Part shown: positions 25,475 to 33,773 of the stretch, one piece after another | Position numbering within the stretch: position 1 is the first letter of the stretch | How the letters are laid out: the number at the start of each line of letters is the position of its first letter | DNA from: JANXQG01 sp964615095 | GTDB lineage: Bacteria; Planctomycetota; Planctomycetia; Pirellulales; Thermoguttaceae | Length of the DNA stretch: 64,000 nt | NCBI GenBank assembly: GCA_964615095.1 | Contig: CAZTPX010000001.1 | Coordinates: 270,663 to 334,662, forward strand | Direction of reading: 5' to 3' | The notes under the pieces: model-generated | What the model was told of the DNA's origin: nothing | Seen by the model: the letters and a program-made list of their open reading frames with translations, nothing else | Database searches by the model: none | Translations under genes and position numbers: made by a program

Positions 25475-25597
25475 TTCCTAACATTCGTGGTTTACAATCG
25501 AAAGATTATCCCCTATTCCCTAGGCTCTGTAAAGGAATGGCTGTTTGGCGGGGAGGGAAGTTAGGTATAATTGGACATCCACTTGGGAGTCTGGTCG

Positions 25598-26275
25598 ATG
25601 GCAATACATTTTCAGCGGGAAATCAGTAAATTGAAGCAGCAGGTCCTGTCGCTTTGCACCCAGGTTGAAAGCCAGGTGGAAATGGCGGTTCGGGCGGTCC
25701 AGTTGCGCGACGACGAGTTGGCCGAAGAGGTCGAGCGGCTGGACGCGGAAATTGATCTGCGCGAGTTGGAAGTGGAAGAAGAGTGTCTGAAGACGTTGGC
25801 CTTGTACCAGCCGGTGGCCATCGATCTGCGGTTTGTGGTTTCCACACTGAAGATCAATCACGACCTGGAGCGGATTGGCGATTTGGCCGTAAATATCGCC
25901 CGCAAGGTCCGTCGGCTGATCTATGATCCGCGGCCGGAGCTTGCCGGTAAACTGGGGCAAATGGGCGAGAAGACTCAGCTTCTGCTTCACGACAGCATTG
26001 ACTCGCTGCTCAATTTGGACGCCTACGAAGCCGCCTCCATCTGCCACCGCGACGACGAAATCGACCAGATGAAGGCGGTCATCCGCGACGGCATCGAAGA
26101 GGCCATCAAGCAGGAGCCGGAAAAGGTCGGCTCGTTATTGCGCGTGCTGGCGGTGAGCCGCAATCTCGAGCGGATTGCCGACCTGGCCACGAGCATTGCC
26201 GAAGACGTGGTGTACCTCGTTGAAGGCCGAATCATGCGGCATCCGACGTTGATGGCGGCGCGCAACGGCGCGTGA
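25598..26275 (+). CDS. phoU: PhoU phosphate-signalling protein
   Basis: Two-repeat three-helix-bundle protein linking phosphate transport to the PhoR/PhoB response. Start ATG 25598 (MAIHFQREISKLKQQVLSLC). The family's metal-binding acidic motifs occur in each half (NHDLERIGDLAVNIARKVRR and SRNLERIADLATSIAEDVVY). At 225 residues it is full length. No pst or pho genes are adjacent. A TATAAT at 25566-25571 could be its -10 box, though the -35 is poor. Confidence 0.93.
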   Translation: MAIHFQREISKLKQQVLSLCTQVESQVEMAVRAVQLRDDELAEEVERLDAEIDLRELEVEEECLKTLALYQPVAIDLRFVVSTLKINHDLERIGDLAVNIARKVRRLIYDPRPELAGKLGQMGEKTQLLLHDSIDSLLNLDAYEAASICHRDDEIDQMKAVIRDGIEEAIKQEPEKVGSLLRVLAVSRNLERIADLATSIAEDVVYLVEGRIMRHPTLMAARNGA

Positions 26276-26441
26276 TGGGCAGTGGCGGGAACGAGCCGAA
26301 GAATCTTCTGGCAGAAACGCCGCGTCAAAAGATCTTTGACAGAAAGAGTGAGGAAAAGAGGATGGCGGGAAGTCCGCACTCATTTTCTTTTCCCCCATCT
26401 TCTTTTCCACCGCATTTCAATCAGCCCCGCGGCCGCCCGCC

Positions 26442-27224
26442 TCACGACCCGAATTCCGGCCTTCGCCGGCCGAGCTGGTTCTTCAGCCGATCGACGATCG
26501 AACTATGCATCTGGCTGACGCGGCTTTCGGAAAGGTCCAGCGTGGCGCCGATCTCCTTCATCGTCAGTTCCTCGTAGTAATAGAGGATGATGATCAGCCG
26601 CTCGTTGCGGTTCAGGCCCTTGGTCACCAACCGCATCAGATCCGCCTTCTGGATCCGCCGCGTGGGGTCCTCGCCCTTCTTGTCTTCGAGAATGTCGATC
26701 TCGCGAACGTCCTTGTAGCTATCCGTCTCGTACCACTTCTTGTTCAAGCTGATGAGGTTCACCGCGTTGGCGTCCAGGACCATCTTTTCCAACTCGGGCA
26801 CGGAAATCTGCATCTCTTCGGCCAGTTCGTTCTCATTGGGTTGACGGCCCAAGCGGGCCTCGAGACCCTTGACAGCCTCGTTGAGCTTGCTGGCCTTCGA
26901 GCGGACCAGGCGCGGAACCCAGTCCATCGTGCGCAGCTCGTCGAGCATAGCGCCGCGGATACGGGGCACACAATACGTCTCGAACTTGACGCCGCGCGTG
27001 AGATCGAAGGCATCGATGGCGTCCATCAGCCCGAACACACCGGCCGAGATCAGGTCGTCGAGTTCCACGCCCTCGGGCAGCCGCGACCAGATCCGTTCGC
27101 CGTTATATTTCACCAACGGCAAGTACAGCTCGACCAGCCGGTTGCGCAAGTCCTGATTGTTGAGGTCCTGCTTGAATTCGATCCAAATTTGTTCAACGTC
27201 TTCTGGGGCGACAGTCGTGGCCAT
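26442..27224 (-). CDS. fliA: Flagellar sigma factor FliA (sigma-28)
   Basis: RNA polymerase sigma factor for late flagellar genes. The 260-residue product has region 2 (VELDDLISAGVFGLMDAIDA, FDLTRGVKFETYCVPRIRGA, MLDELRTMDWVPRLVR), the region 3 YRRQ-less linker and region 4 (NRNERLIIILYYYEELTMKE, LSESRVSQMHSSIVDRLKNQ). Start ATG 27224. It is last in the minus-strand flagellar block, 57 nt after the 84-aa membrane protein. Confidence 0.94.
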   Translation of the reverse strand: MATTVAPEDVEQIWIEFKQDLNNQDLRNRLVELYLPLVKYNGERIWSRLPEGVELDDLISAGVFGLMDAIDAFDLTRGVKFETYCVPRIRGAMLDELRTMDWVPRLVRSKASKLNEAVKGLEARLGRQPNENELAEEMQISVPELEKMVLDANAVNLISLNKKWYETDSYKDVREIDILEDKKGEDPTRRIQKADLMRLVTKGLNRNERLIIILYYYEELTMKEIGATLDLSESRVSQMHSSIVDRLKNQLGRRRPEFGS

Positions 27225-27281
27225 GCGTTCCTCCGTGATGGCGCGCCTTGCGGCGCCTGGTAAGATCCTTCTCTATCCGCA

Positions 27282-27536
27282 CTATGCGGCCTTCGGCTGG
27301 GCCGAGGGCTGGGCGGACTTCTTTTCCTGCAACTCCGATAAGATCTGGCTGCTCACCGAGTCGCGAATGATTCGCTCGGCCAGCCAGCCGATCACCGCAC
27401 CGATGGCCGTAAACGCCAGGAAGCCAAGCCACGCTGTCCACAGCGTCGCTTCGCTTACGCCGCCGGCAAGGATGCCTCGCATGAGCGAAACCATCAGTGC
27501 CAAGAGGCCAAGAATTCCAGCGTATTGACGAGCCAC
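27282..27536 (-). CDS. Small membrane protein in the flagellar block
   Basis: An 84-residue protein with two hydrophobic helices (GILGLLALMVSLMRGILAGG and TLWTAWLGFLAFTAIGAVIG) and a charged C-terminal tail. It lies between flhG and fliA on the same strand, so a flagellar role is likely by position, but the family is not recognised. Start ATG 27536. Confidence 0.7.
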   Translation of the reverse strand: MARQYAGILGLLALMVSLMRGILAGGVSEATLWTAWLGFLAFTAIGAVIGWLAERIIRDSVSSQILSELQEKKSAQPSAQPKAA

Positions 27537-27770
27537 GAGTGCGCCTCCGGACTGCCGTCAAACTTTGCCTGACCAGGCCAGTTTGACAGCGCATCGACTA
27601 CCGATGCTTGTCCCTCTATATCGGATGCACTGAGGCTGAGGTTTAGGTTTTGTTTGCGGGTTAGGCAATCCGCGGCAAATTTAACGCCGGGCGCGGCTCC
27701 GTGCCGCCAATTGTCACTTCCGCATCGTTCTCCTGGTTTCTCTGGATTAGGTTTTTGCTGAAATCCCGTC

Positions 27771-28598
27771 CTACGCCGCCGCGGGCTGCCGCGCCGGCGC
27801 ATAGTTTCCCAGCGCCCGCGCCGCTTGCCGCAGGTGCAAACTGGCCGGACAGGCCGGCTTGGCCAGCACGAACGGTTCGCCCCGCGCGGCGGATTGCGGC
27901 ACTGCGCCGTCTTCCGGCAAGTGGCCCACACTGCGCAGGGCCAAGCCCAGAAAACGCCGGCAGGCCTGGGCCAGCCGTTGTTGCGCCTCTTCGGCCAGCG
28001 CTTCCCGGGGCGCGCGATTGACCAACAGGGCAATCGACACCGGCCGCGTCAGGTCGGTCAGCAGCTTGACCGAAGCATAGGCATTCATAATCGCCGAGGT
28101 CTCCACGCTGGCAACCAGCAATACCCGATCGGCCGCCTGCCAAAGCTGCCGCGTCACGGGATCGGGCCGGCTGCCGGCATCGACAATCACCGTCTCCGGC
28201 CGGTCGCGCAGCGATTGAAACTGTGTCATCAAGCGGTTCCAGGCATGCTCCGCCGGTTCCTGCGAACGGGCCAAATCCCGTGTGCCGGGCAGGACCTGGA
28301 CACCCGCCGGACCCAGCAGCACAACCTGGGCCACCGTGCGGTTGCCGGCCAGCGCGTCGGCCAGAGTGTACTGCGGTTCCAAACCACATTGCAACGTCAC
28401 GTCGCCGCCGGCCGCGTCGCAGAGCAGGCTCCGCGTTCCCTGTTGGGCCAAGGCCACGGCCAGATTCACCGCGATCGTCGTCGTACCCAGGCCTCCCTTG
28501 CCGCCAAAAACCACGATCCGCCGCGGTCGGGGCACGGCAGGTGCATGCGCCGTCGCAACCTGGTGGACGAGGGCTCGAAGATCGGTGGCTTGATCCAT
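27771..28598 (-). CDS. flhG: FlhG/FleN-like MinD-family ATPase
   Basis: ParA/MinD-type protein controlling flagellar number with FlhF. Of 275 residues, the N-terminus carries the deviant Walker A GGKGGLGTTTIAVNLA: the family's signature Lys is kept but the second, P-loop Lys (GKT) is Thr, as also occurs in CpaE-like proteins. A short SLLCDAAGGDVTLQCG replaces the usual D-D-D motif and TVIVDAGS replaces the switch. ATP turnover may therefore be altered. It follows flhF in the same direction. A 234-nt gap with a hairpin (GTCAAACT...AGTTTGAC near 27557) separates it from the next gene. Confidence 0.85.
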   Translation of the reverse strand: MDQATDLRALVHQVATAHAPAVPRPRRIVVFGGKGGLGTTTIAVNLAVALAQQGTRSLLCDAAGGDVTLQCGLEPQYTLADALAGNRTVAQVVLLGPAGVQVLPGTRDLARSQEPAEHAWNRLMTQFQSLRDRPETVIVDAGSRPDPVTRQLWQAADRVLLVASVETSAIMNAYASVKLLTDLTRPVSIALLVNRAPREALAEEAQQRLAQACRRFLGLALRSVGHLPEDGAVPQSAARGEPFVLAKPACPASLHLRQAARALGNYAPARQPAAA

Positions 28599-28607
28599 GG
28601 TGGTGTA

Positions 28608-28685
28608 GTTCTTAGTTCTTAGATCTTAGTTCTTAGTGGTTGCCTCTGATTTCAAAGTACTAAGTACTAAGTACTAAGTACTAAG
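28608..28685. repeat. Two heptamer arrays, (TTCTTAG)n and (AAGTACT)n
   Basis: TTCTTAG, TTCTTAG, ATCTTAG, TTCTTAG (28608-28636), then after ~16 nt AAGTACT repeated four times (28653-28685). They lie between flhF and flhG, inside the operon. Confidence 0.9.
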
Positions 28686-28689
28686 CTCT

Positions 28690-29868
28690 TTACTTCCCCT
28701 CCATCCCCAAGATCAACCGTGCAAGCCGCATCGACTCCGCCACTTCAATGTCATCGGGCACGTTCTGCCCATTGGTCAGGTAGCTCAGCGGCAACTGGCT
28801 CGATCGGACCAGCGGCAGGACATTGCCCAGGCCGGTGGCCTCGTCCAGCTTGGTGAGGATCAGCGAGGTCGTTCCCACCGCCGCAAAACGCTCGGCCGTT
28901 TGCACCAGTGCGCGGTCGCCGGCCACACTGCTGAGCACCAGATGCACATCGTCGGCGTCGGCCTCGGTCAAGAACGCGCGAAGTTCCTGGATGCGGACTT
29001 CGTCCTTGGGGCTGCGGCCGGCGGTGTCCAGCAGGATCAGGTCGAGATTCTCCATGCGGCCCACGGCCTCCCGCATCTCGCGAGGCGTCGATACCACCTG
29101 CATGGGCAGATCGATGATGTCGGCATAGGTCCGCAACTGCTCGACGGCGGCGATGCGATAGGTATCGACCGTGATCAGTCCCACGCGGCGTTTCTCTTTC
29201 AGGTGGAAATTGGCCGCCAACTTCGCGATCGTCGTCGTCTTGCCTACCCCCGTCGGTCCCACCAGCGCCACCAGGCGGCGGCGGCCAGGCGTGACCTGGA
29301 TCGGGCCGGCCACACGCACCTCCGCCTCGATCATCCGCGCCAAGCGGGCCTTGACCATCAACAGGTCGTCCACGTGCGAGCCCTTGGTCTCCGTCCGCAC
29401 GCGCTCGACCAGTTCCCGGGCGAGGTCTTCGCTCAGGTCGGAGTCGAGCAGGTCGGTGAAGAGTTGGAACAACTCTTCCGGCATGCCGTGCCGCGGCGTG
29501 TCGCTGCGGCGGCAAAGCTCCTGTACCATCTCCTGCAATTCGGTCAACTGGTTCTGCACCGCGCCCGACGGTTCCGGCTGCGGCCGCGAAGGTCCACTCG
29601 GCAGCGGGTGCGGCCCATCGTGCCGCAGTACTACGTCGCCGTTGCCCTCATGCTCTTCTTCATAAGTGCTCCGCCCGGGCAGGCGGCTGGGTACGGCCAC
29701 GCCTAGCGAGGCGGTGACTTCGATCTCCCGCGGCCCGCTCAGCCAGCCAAAGAACCGGCGGGACTGAACTTCGCGGGTATGCAACACGGCCGCCTCGGGG
29801 CCCAGGTCGTGGCGGACCATCGCCAACGCTTCGTACATGGTCGGGGCGCGATAGGTTTTGAGTTCCAT
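28690..29868 (-). CDS. flhF: Flagellar SRP-type GTPase FlhF
   Basis: SIMIBI GTPase that places the flagellum at the pole. Of 392 residues, the N-terminal basic/variable domain (MELKTYRAPTMYEALAMVRH) precedes an N domain and a G domain: G1 GPTGVGKTTTIAKLA, G2/I-box RVGLITVDTYRIAAVEQL, G3 LILLDTAGRSPKDE, G4 LTKLDEATGLGN. Start ATG 29868. It sits between flhA and flhG, the canonical order. Confidence 0.95.
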   Translation of the reverse strand: MELKTYRAPTMYEALAMVRHDLGPEAAVLHTREVQSRRFFGWLSGPREIEVTASLGVAVPSRLPGRSTYEEEHEGNGDVVLRHDGPHPLPSGPSRPQPEPSGAVQNQLTELQEMVQELCRRSDTPRHGMPEELFQLFTDLLDSDLSEDLARELVERVRTETKGSHVDDLLMVKARLARMIEAEVRVAGPIQVTPGRRRLVALVGPTGVGKTTTIAKLAANFHLKEKRRVGLITVDTYRIAAVEQLRTYADIIDLPMQVVSTPREMREAVGRMENLDLILLDTAGRSPKDEVRIQELRAFLTEADADDVHLVLSSVAGDRALVQTAERFAAVGTTSLILTKLDEATGLGNVLPLVRSSQLPLSYLTNGQNVPDDIEVAESMRLARLILGMEGK

Positions 29869-29890
29869 TGCAGGTGTGGGGGATTAGGGG

Positions 29891-29953
29891 TTTGAGATTT
29901 GAGATGAAAGATGAAGGATGAAAGATGAAGGATTAAGGATTAAGGATTGATTA
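29891..29953. repeat. Nine-unit heptamer array (TTTGAGA/TGAAAGA/TTAAGGA)
   Basis: Nine consecutive 7-nt units: TTTGAGA twice, TGAAAGA, TGAAGGA, TGAAAGA, TGAAGGA, TTAAGGA twice, TTGATTA. It sits in the flhA-flhF gap. Confidence 0.9.
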
Positions 29954-30028
29954 GGTGAGTCAGTACGGGCCTTACCGCGTTTTGCCTCTTCCCGTTTCTT
30001 TCATTCCCGATTTCGTCATTGGATCTTG

Positions 30029-30063
30029 TTTCGGATTTCGTACTTCGGATTTCGGATTTTGTT
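30029..30063. repeat. Heptamer array (TTTCGGA)n
   Basis: TTTCGGA, TTTCGTA, CTTCGGA, TTTCGGA, TTTTGTT, ending 13 nt before the flhA stop. Same family as 20936-21066 and 47722-47770. Confidence 0.85.
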
Positions 30064-30075
30064 TTTTCTGTTCGG

Positions 30076-32205
30076 CTATTTCGCATCAGAGACCATGGCC
30101 ATGGCCTCGATCTTCGTGTCGCGCGTGATCTCGTTGTAGCTCAGCACCACCAGGTTCGGCAGGTGCGAAACGGTCATCTGCCGCAAGGCAGCCCGGATCT
30201 GCGGACTCACCAGCACCACGGGCGGATGGTTGGCCAGTGTCAAGCGGTCGATGTTCGTCGATAACTGCCGGCAGATGGCCTCCACGGCCTGCGGCGACAT
30301 GCGCACGAACAGGCCGTGCTCGTTGTGCTCGAAACCGGCGCGGATGCGGTCCTCCAAGGCCGGATCGAGCGTGACCACGAACAGGCGGTTTTCGGCGTTG
30401 CGGTAGCGCGTGCAGATCGAGCGGGCCAGGCGGTGCCGCACGTACTCGGTCAGCAGGATCGGCTCCTTCGTCCGCGGCGCGTAATCGCCCAAGGTCTCCA
30501 GGATCGGGCCAAGCTGCCGGATCGGCACGCCCTCGCGCAGGAGCATCTGCAAGATCTGCTGCACCTCGCTTAGCTTCATTACGCCGGGGACCAGTTCGTC
30601 GACCACCACGGGCGAGGTCCGCTTCAACTCGTCGATCAGGTGCTTGGTCGAGTCGCGGGTGAGGATCTCGTCGGCATGGCGGCGGATGGTTTCCGTGAGA
30701 TGCGTGGCAATCACGCTGCCCGGCTCCACGATCGTATAGCCGTTCAACTCGGCCTGGTCGCGATGCGCCGGCTCGATCCAGATGGCGGGCGTGCCGAAGG
30801 CCGGCTCGCGGGTGGCCATGCCCGGCACTTTGCCGCGCCCCGGCGCGCCGGGCGGCCCGCCGCCGGAGTCCATGGCCAGGAACTTGGCCGCATACACCAG
30901 CCCCTCGGCAACCGGCATGTCGGCGATCTTGATGCGATACTGGTGCTGGTCCAGCCGCATGTTGTCGCGGATGCGGACCTTGGGCAGGATGATGCCGATC
31001 TCGCCGGCCACGTTCTGGCGGACCCGCTGGATGCGTTCCAGCAGGTCTCCGCCGCGGCGGGGATCGGCCAGGCGGATCAGCCCCACGCCGATCTCGACTT
31101 CCATCGGATCGACGCTCAAGTAGTCTTCCACGCGGGTCTCGGCCGGCTTGGCGGCCTCGGCCTGCTTCTTCGCCTCGCTGGCCGCCTGCGTGGCCGTGCC
31201 GCGACGATTCATCGATATTGCCAGGCCAATGCACGTGGCCGCCAGCCCCAAGAGCGGAATCCGCGGCAGGCTGGTAAAAATCAAGATCGAAAGGAAACCG
31301 CCCGCTACGGCCAGGGCCTGGGGACGAGAAAACAGTTGCTGCACGAAATCCTTCGGCAGGTTGCTATCGGTACTGCTGCGAGTAACCAGCAAGCCGGCCG
31401 CCAAGGAGATCAAGAAGGCCGGAACCTGGCTGACCAGGCCGTCGCCGATGGTTAGCGTGGTGAAGAGCGCCCCGGCCTGGCCCAGGGTCATGCCCGACTC
31501 GATCATGCCGATGAACAGCCCGCCCACGATATTGATTAGCGTAATGATAATGCCGGCGATGGCGTCGCCGCGGACGAACTTGCTGGCACCGTCCATAGCC
31601 CCGAAGAAGTCGGCCTGCTGGCCGATTTCCTTGCGGCGGCGCTGGGCCTCGCGCTCATCGATGATCCCGGCGTTCATGTCGGCGTCAATAGCCATCTGCC
31701 GGCCCGGCATGCCGTCCAAGGCGAAGCGGGCGGCCACTTCGCTGATCCGCGTAGCGCCCTTGGTGATCACCACGAACTGGATGATGACAATGATCGCGAA
31801 GATGATCAGGCCCACGACGATCTTGTCGGTGCCGGTCGAGCCGCCCGTGACGAACTCGCCGAAGGTCTTCACCACGCCGCCGGCCGCAAACAGCCCATCG
31901 GCCGCGGCCCGCGTGAGGATCAAGCGCGTGGTGGCCACGTTGAGCACCAGGCGGAAGAGCGTGGTGGCCAGCAACAGGGAGGGAAAGATGCTGAATTCCA
32001 GCGGCGTGCGGACGTAGATCGTCGTCAGCAGCATGATCACGGCGACGGCCAGGTTGGCCGACAACAGCACGTCCATCAGCTCAGGAGGCAGCTTCACCAA
32101 AATCACCAGCACGCTGGCCACAATCCCTACGGGAAAGACCAGATCTTGCAGCCGCGCGCCGCGGCTGGCAGGCACCAGCGATGTTGACGCTACCCCGGAC
32201 GACAT
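30076..32205 (-). CDS. flhA: Flagellar type III export apparatus protein FlhA
   Basis: Export-gate membrane protein. ATG 32205 (MSSGVASTSLVPASRGARLQ) was chosen because it follows CCGGAGAAACGG and gives the usual ~700-residue length (709); longer starts read into non-coding DNA. The N-terminal half has about eight membrane helices (FSIFPSLLLATTLFRLVLNV, FAIIVIIQFVVITKGATRIS) and the FHIPEP-type segment FALDGMPGRQMAIDADMNAG. The C-terminal cytoplasmic domain includes GYTIVEPGSVIATHLTETIR. First gene of the minus-strand flagellar block. Confidence 0.95.
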   Translation of the reverse strand: MSSGVASTSLVPASRGARLQDLVFPVGIVASVLVILVKLPPELMDVLLSANLAVAVIMLLTTIYVRTPLEFSIFPSLLLATTLFRLVLNVATTRLILTRAAADGLFAAGGVVKTFGEFVTGGSTGTDKIVVGLIIFAIIVIIQFVVITKGATRISEVAARFALDGMPGRQMAIDADMNAGIIDEREAQRRRKEIGQQADFFGAMDGASKFVRGDAIAGIIITLINIVGGLFIGMIESGMTLGQAGALFTTLTIGDGLVSQVPAFLISLAAGLLVTRSSTDSNLPKDFVQQLFSRPQALAVAGGFLSILIFTSLPRIPLLGLAATCIGLAISMNRRGTATQAASEAKKQAEAAKPAETRVEDYLSVDPMEVEIGVGLIRLADPRRGGDLLERIQRVRQNVAGEIGIILPKVRIRDNMRLDQHQYRIKIADMPVAEGLVYAAKFLAMDSGGGPPGAPGRGKVPGMATREPAFGTPAIWIEPAHRDQAELNGYTIVEPGSVIATHLTETIRRHADEILTRDSTKHLIDELKRTSPVVVDELVPGVMKLSEVQQILQMLLREGVPIRQLGPILETLGDYAPRTKEPILLTEYVRHRLARSICTRYRNAENRLFVVTLDPALEDRIRAGFEHNEHGLFVRMSPQAVEAICRQLSTNIDRLTLANHPPVVLVSPQIRAALRQMTVSHLPNLVVLSYNEITRDTKIEAMAMVSDAK

Positions 32206-32536
32206 CCGTTTCTCCGGAAACGCTACGTATAGGAATAAACCGTTGGCCAGGGCATGGTTGCCCAAATTGCCAACCTTTCCCGCCGCCGCCACGGCGACGA
32301 ACTCGACAAGAGGTGGGGAGGTTATCGAAAAACGGAGGAAATGTCCAGGGCGATTTGCCGCCACGTTTCTGGACAAGAGCGCCGTTTGCTGGGGCATTTT
32401 TTGGCGAAACCGACCGTGCATCGGGCCGGAATATACACTTGGCGAATGTCTTTTCCATTCAGAATACTCGGGGAAAAAAGCTGTTTACACTCCTTTGGTG
32501 GCAAATATGGCATCCCCCGCTCCGATTCGATAAAAT
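32206..32536. other. Divergent intergenic region without a visible gene
   Basis: 331 nt between flhA (minus) and the DUF1573 gene (plus). It is expected to hold promoters in both directions, but I find no convincing -35/-10 or sigma-54/sigma-28 box and no repeat family. Confidence 0.5.
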
Positions 32537-33733
32537 ATGAGAATGAGAATCTTCATGGCAATCCTTGTGGCGGTGGCGTGTGGTGTAAGTCTAGGTGCCG
32601 GGGCGGGCGTATGGAAAATCCGTCAACACCCCTGGGTCGGTGGTATCGGAACTCCGTTGTCCAACGGCAGCGGGCAAGTAGCAGTGGCCGAAGAGGAGTT
32701 CGACTTCGGTAAAATGGATGCCCACGAGAACCATGGAGAAGGCAAGCATGAGTTCACGTTCACCAATCGTGGGGATAAAACCCTCACGCTCAGTCGCGGC
32801 TCGACCTCCTGTAGCTGTACCGTAAGCGAAATCCCTAAGGGTGAGTTGGCTCCGGGAGAATCGAGCCAGGTGCTGGTCTCGTGGAAGTCGAAGGGACGTG
32901 TTGGGCCTTTCAAGCAACACGTGACGATCATTACCAGTGACCCGCTACAAACGGAAGTTACCCTGACGATCAAAGGCGAATATACGCGGTCGGTCTATGT
33001 CGATCCCGACGAGTTGACGTTCGGCCAGATTGCCGGAAACAAACCCGTCACACGCGAAACACGTATTCTGTGTAATTTTCCCAGTATGAAGATCGAGATT
33101 CCAGGCCAGCAAATGTCGGATCCCACCCTGGAGGAATTTTTTCAGGTTGATCGCGTGCCCCTGGGGGCCGATGAACTTCGTAAACATATAGGGGCGGTCA
33201 GCGGGGTCCTGGTACGTGTCACGGCAAAACCGGGGTTGCCTCTAGGACGATTTCAACAGAGAATCACGCTCAACACCAACGTGCCGTCCGTGCCGGAGAT
33301 CGATCTGCCCTTGTTTGGGACCGTGGGCGAAGTCTCGCTCGTCGGACCGGGGTGGAATAGTGAGACCGGCGTACTGGACATCGGCGCGGTTGACGGACGG
33401 AGCGTAACGCAGCGGAGGCTGATCGTCCTGGGCCGTGGTCCGGATGCCAAGACCATGAAGTTCAAGGTCGTCAGCGTCGATCCCGACTTCTTGGACGTGA
33501 AACTGGGCAAGACAAGCGTGTCGGAAACGCGTACGCTTTCCCAAACTGAATTGTCGATTGAAATCCCCGAGAGCAGGGTACTGGGGAAGAAAGTGCCAGT
33601 GAACTACCTGGGTACGGAGAAGGGAAAGCTCGGTGAAATTCTCCTGGAAACCCATAACCCCGAACTTCACTCGGTGCGGATTCGCGTTCGCTTCGCGGTT
33701 GGTGGAGTTGATCCCGCGAAGGGCGGAAAATAA
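32537..33733 (+). CDS. DUF1573 exported protein
   Basis: 398 residues with an N-terminal signal anchor (MAILVAVACGVSLGAGAGVW). The first immunoglobulin-like DUF1573 domain contains EFDFGKMDAHENHGEGKHEF and TLTLSRGSTSCSCTVSEIPK, followed by further beta-sandwich domains of similar pattern (YVDPDELTFGQIAGNKPVTR). Such proteins are extracytoplasmic and very abundant in planctomycetes; function unknown. It is followed after 40 nt by the cytochrome lipoprotein, probably an operon. Confidence 0.85.
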   Translation: MRMRIFMAILVAVACGVSLGAGAGVWKIRQHPWVGGIGTPLSNGSGQVAVAEEEFDFGKMDAHENHGEGKHEFTFTNRGDKTLTLSRGSTSCSCTVSEIPKGELAPGESSQVLVSWKSKGRVGPFKQHVTIITSDPLQTEVTLTIKGEYTRSVYVDPDELTFGQIAGNKPVTRETRILCNFPSMKIEIPGQQMSDPTLEEFFQVDRVPLGADELRKHIGAVSGVLVRVTAKPGLPLGRFQQRITLNTNVPSVPEIDLPLFGTVGEVSLVGPGWNSETGVLDIGAVDGRSVTQRRLIVLGRGPDAKTMKFKVVSVDPDFLDVKLGKTSVSETRTLSQTELSIEIPESRVLGKKVPVNYLGTEKGKLGEILLETHNPELHSVRIRVRFAVGGVDPAKGGK

Positions 33734-33773
33734 TGCGATTTGCAGCATTGCAAACCGCGTAAGGTGCAATCAG

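Noticed and set aside
27661..28389. 242-codon minus-strand frame overlapping flhG
   Set aside because: Different frame of the same strand as flhG; Gly/Arg/Ala-rich without motifs, while the flhG frame has the MinD signatures.
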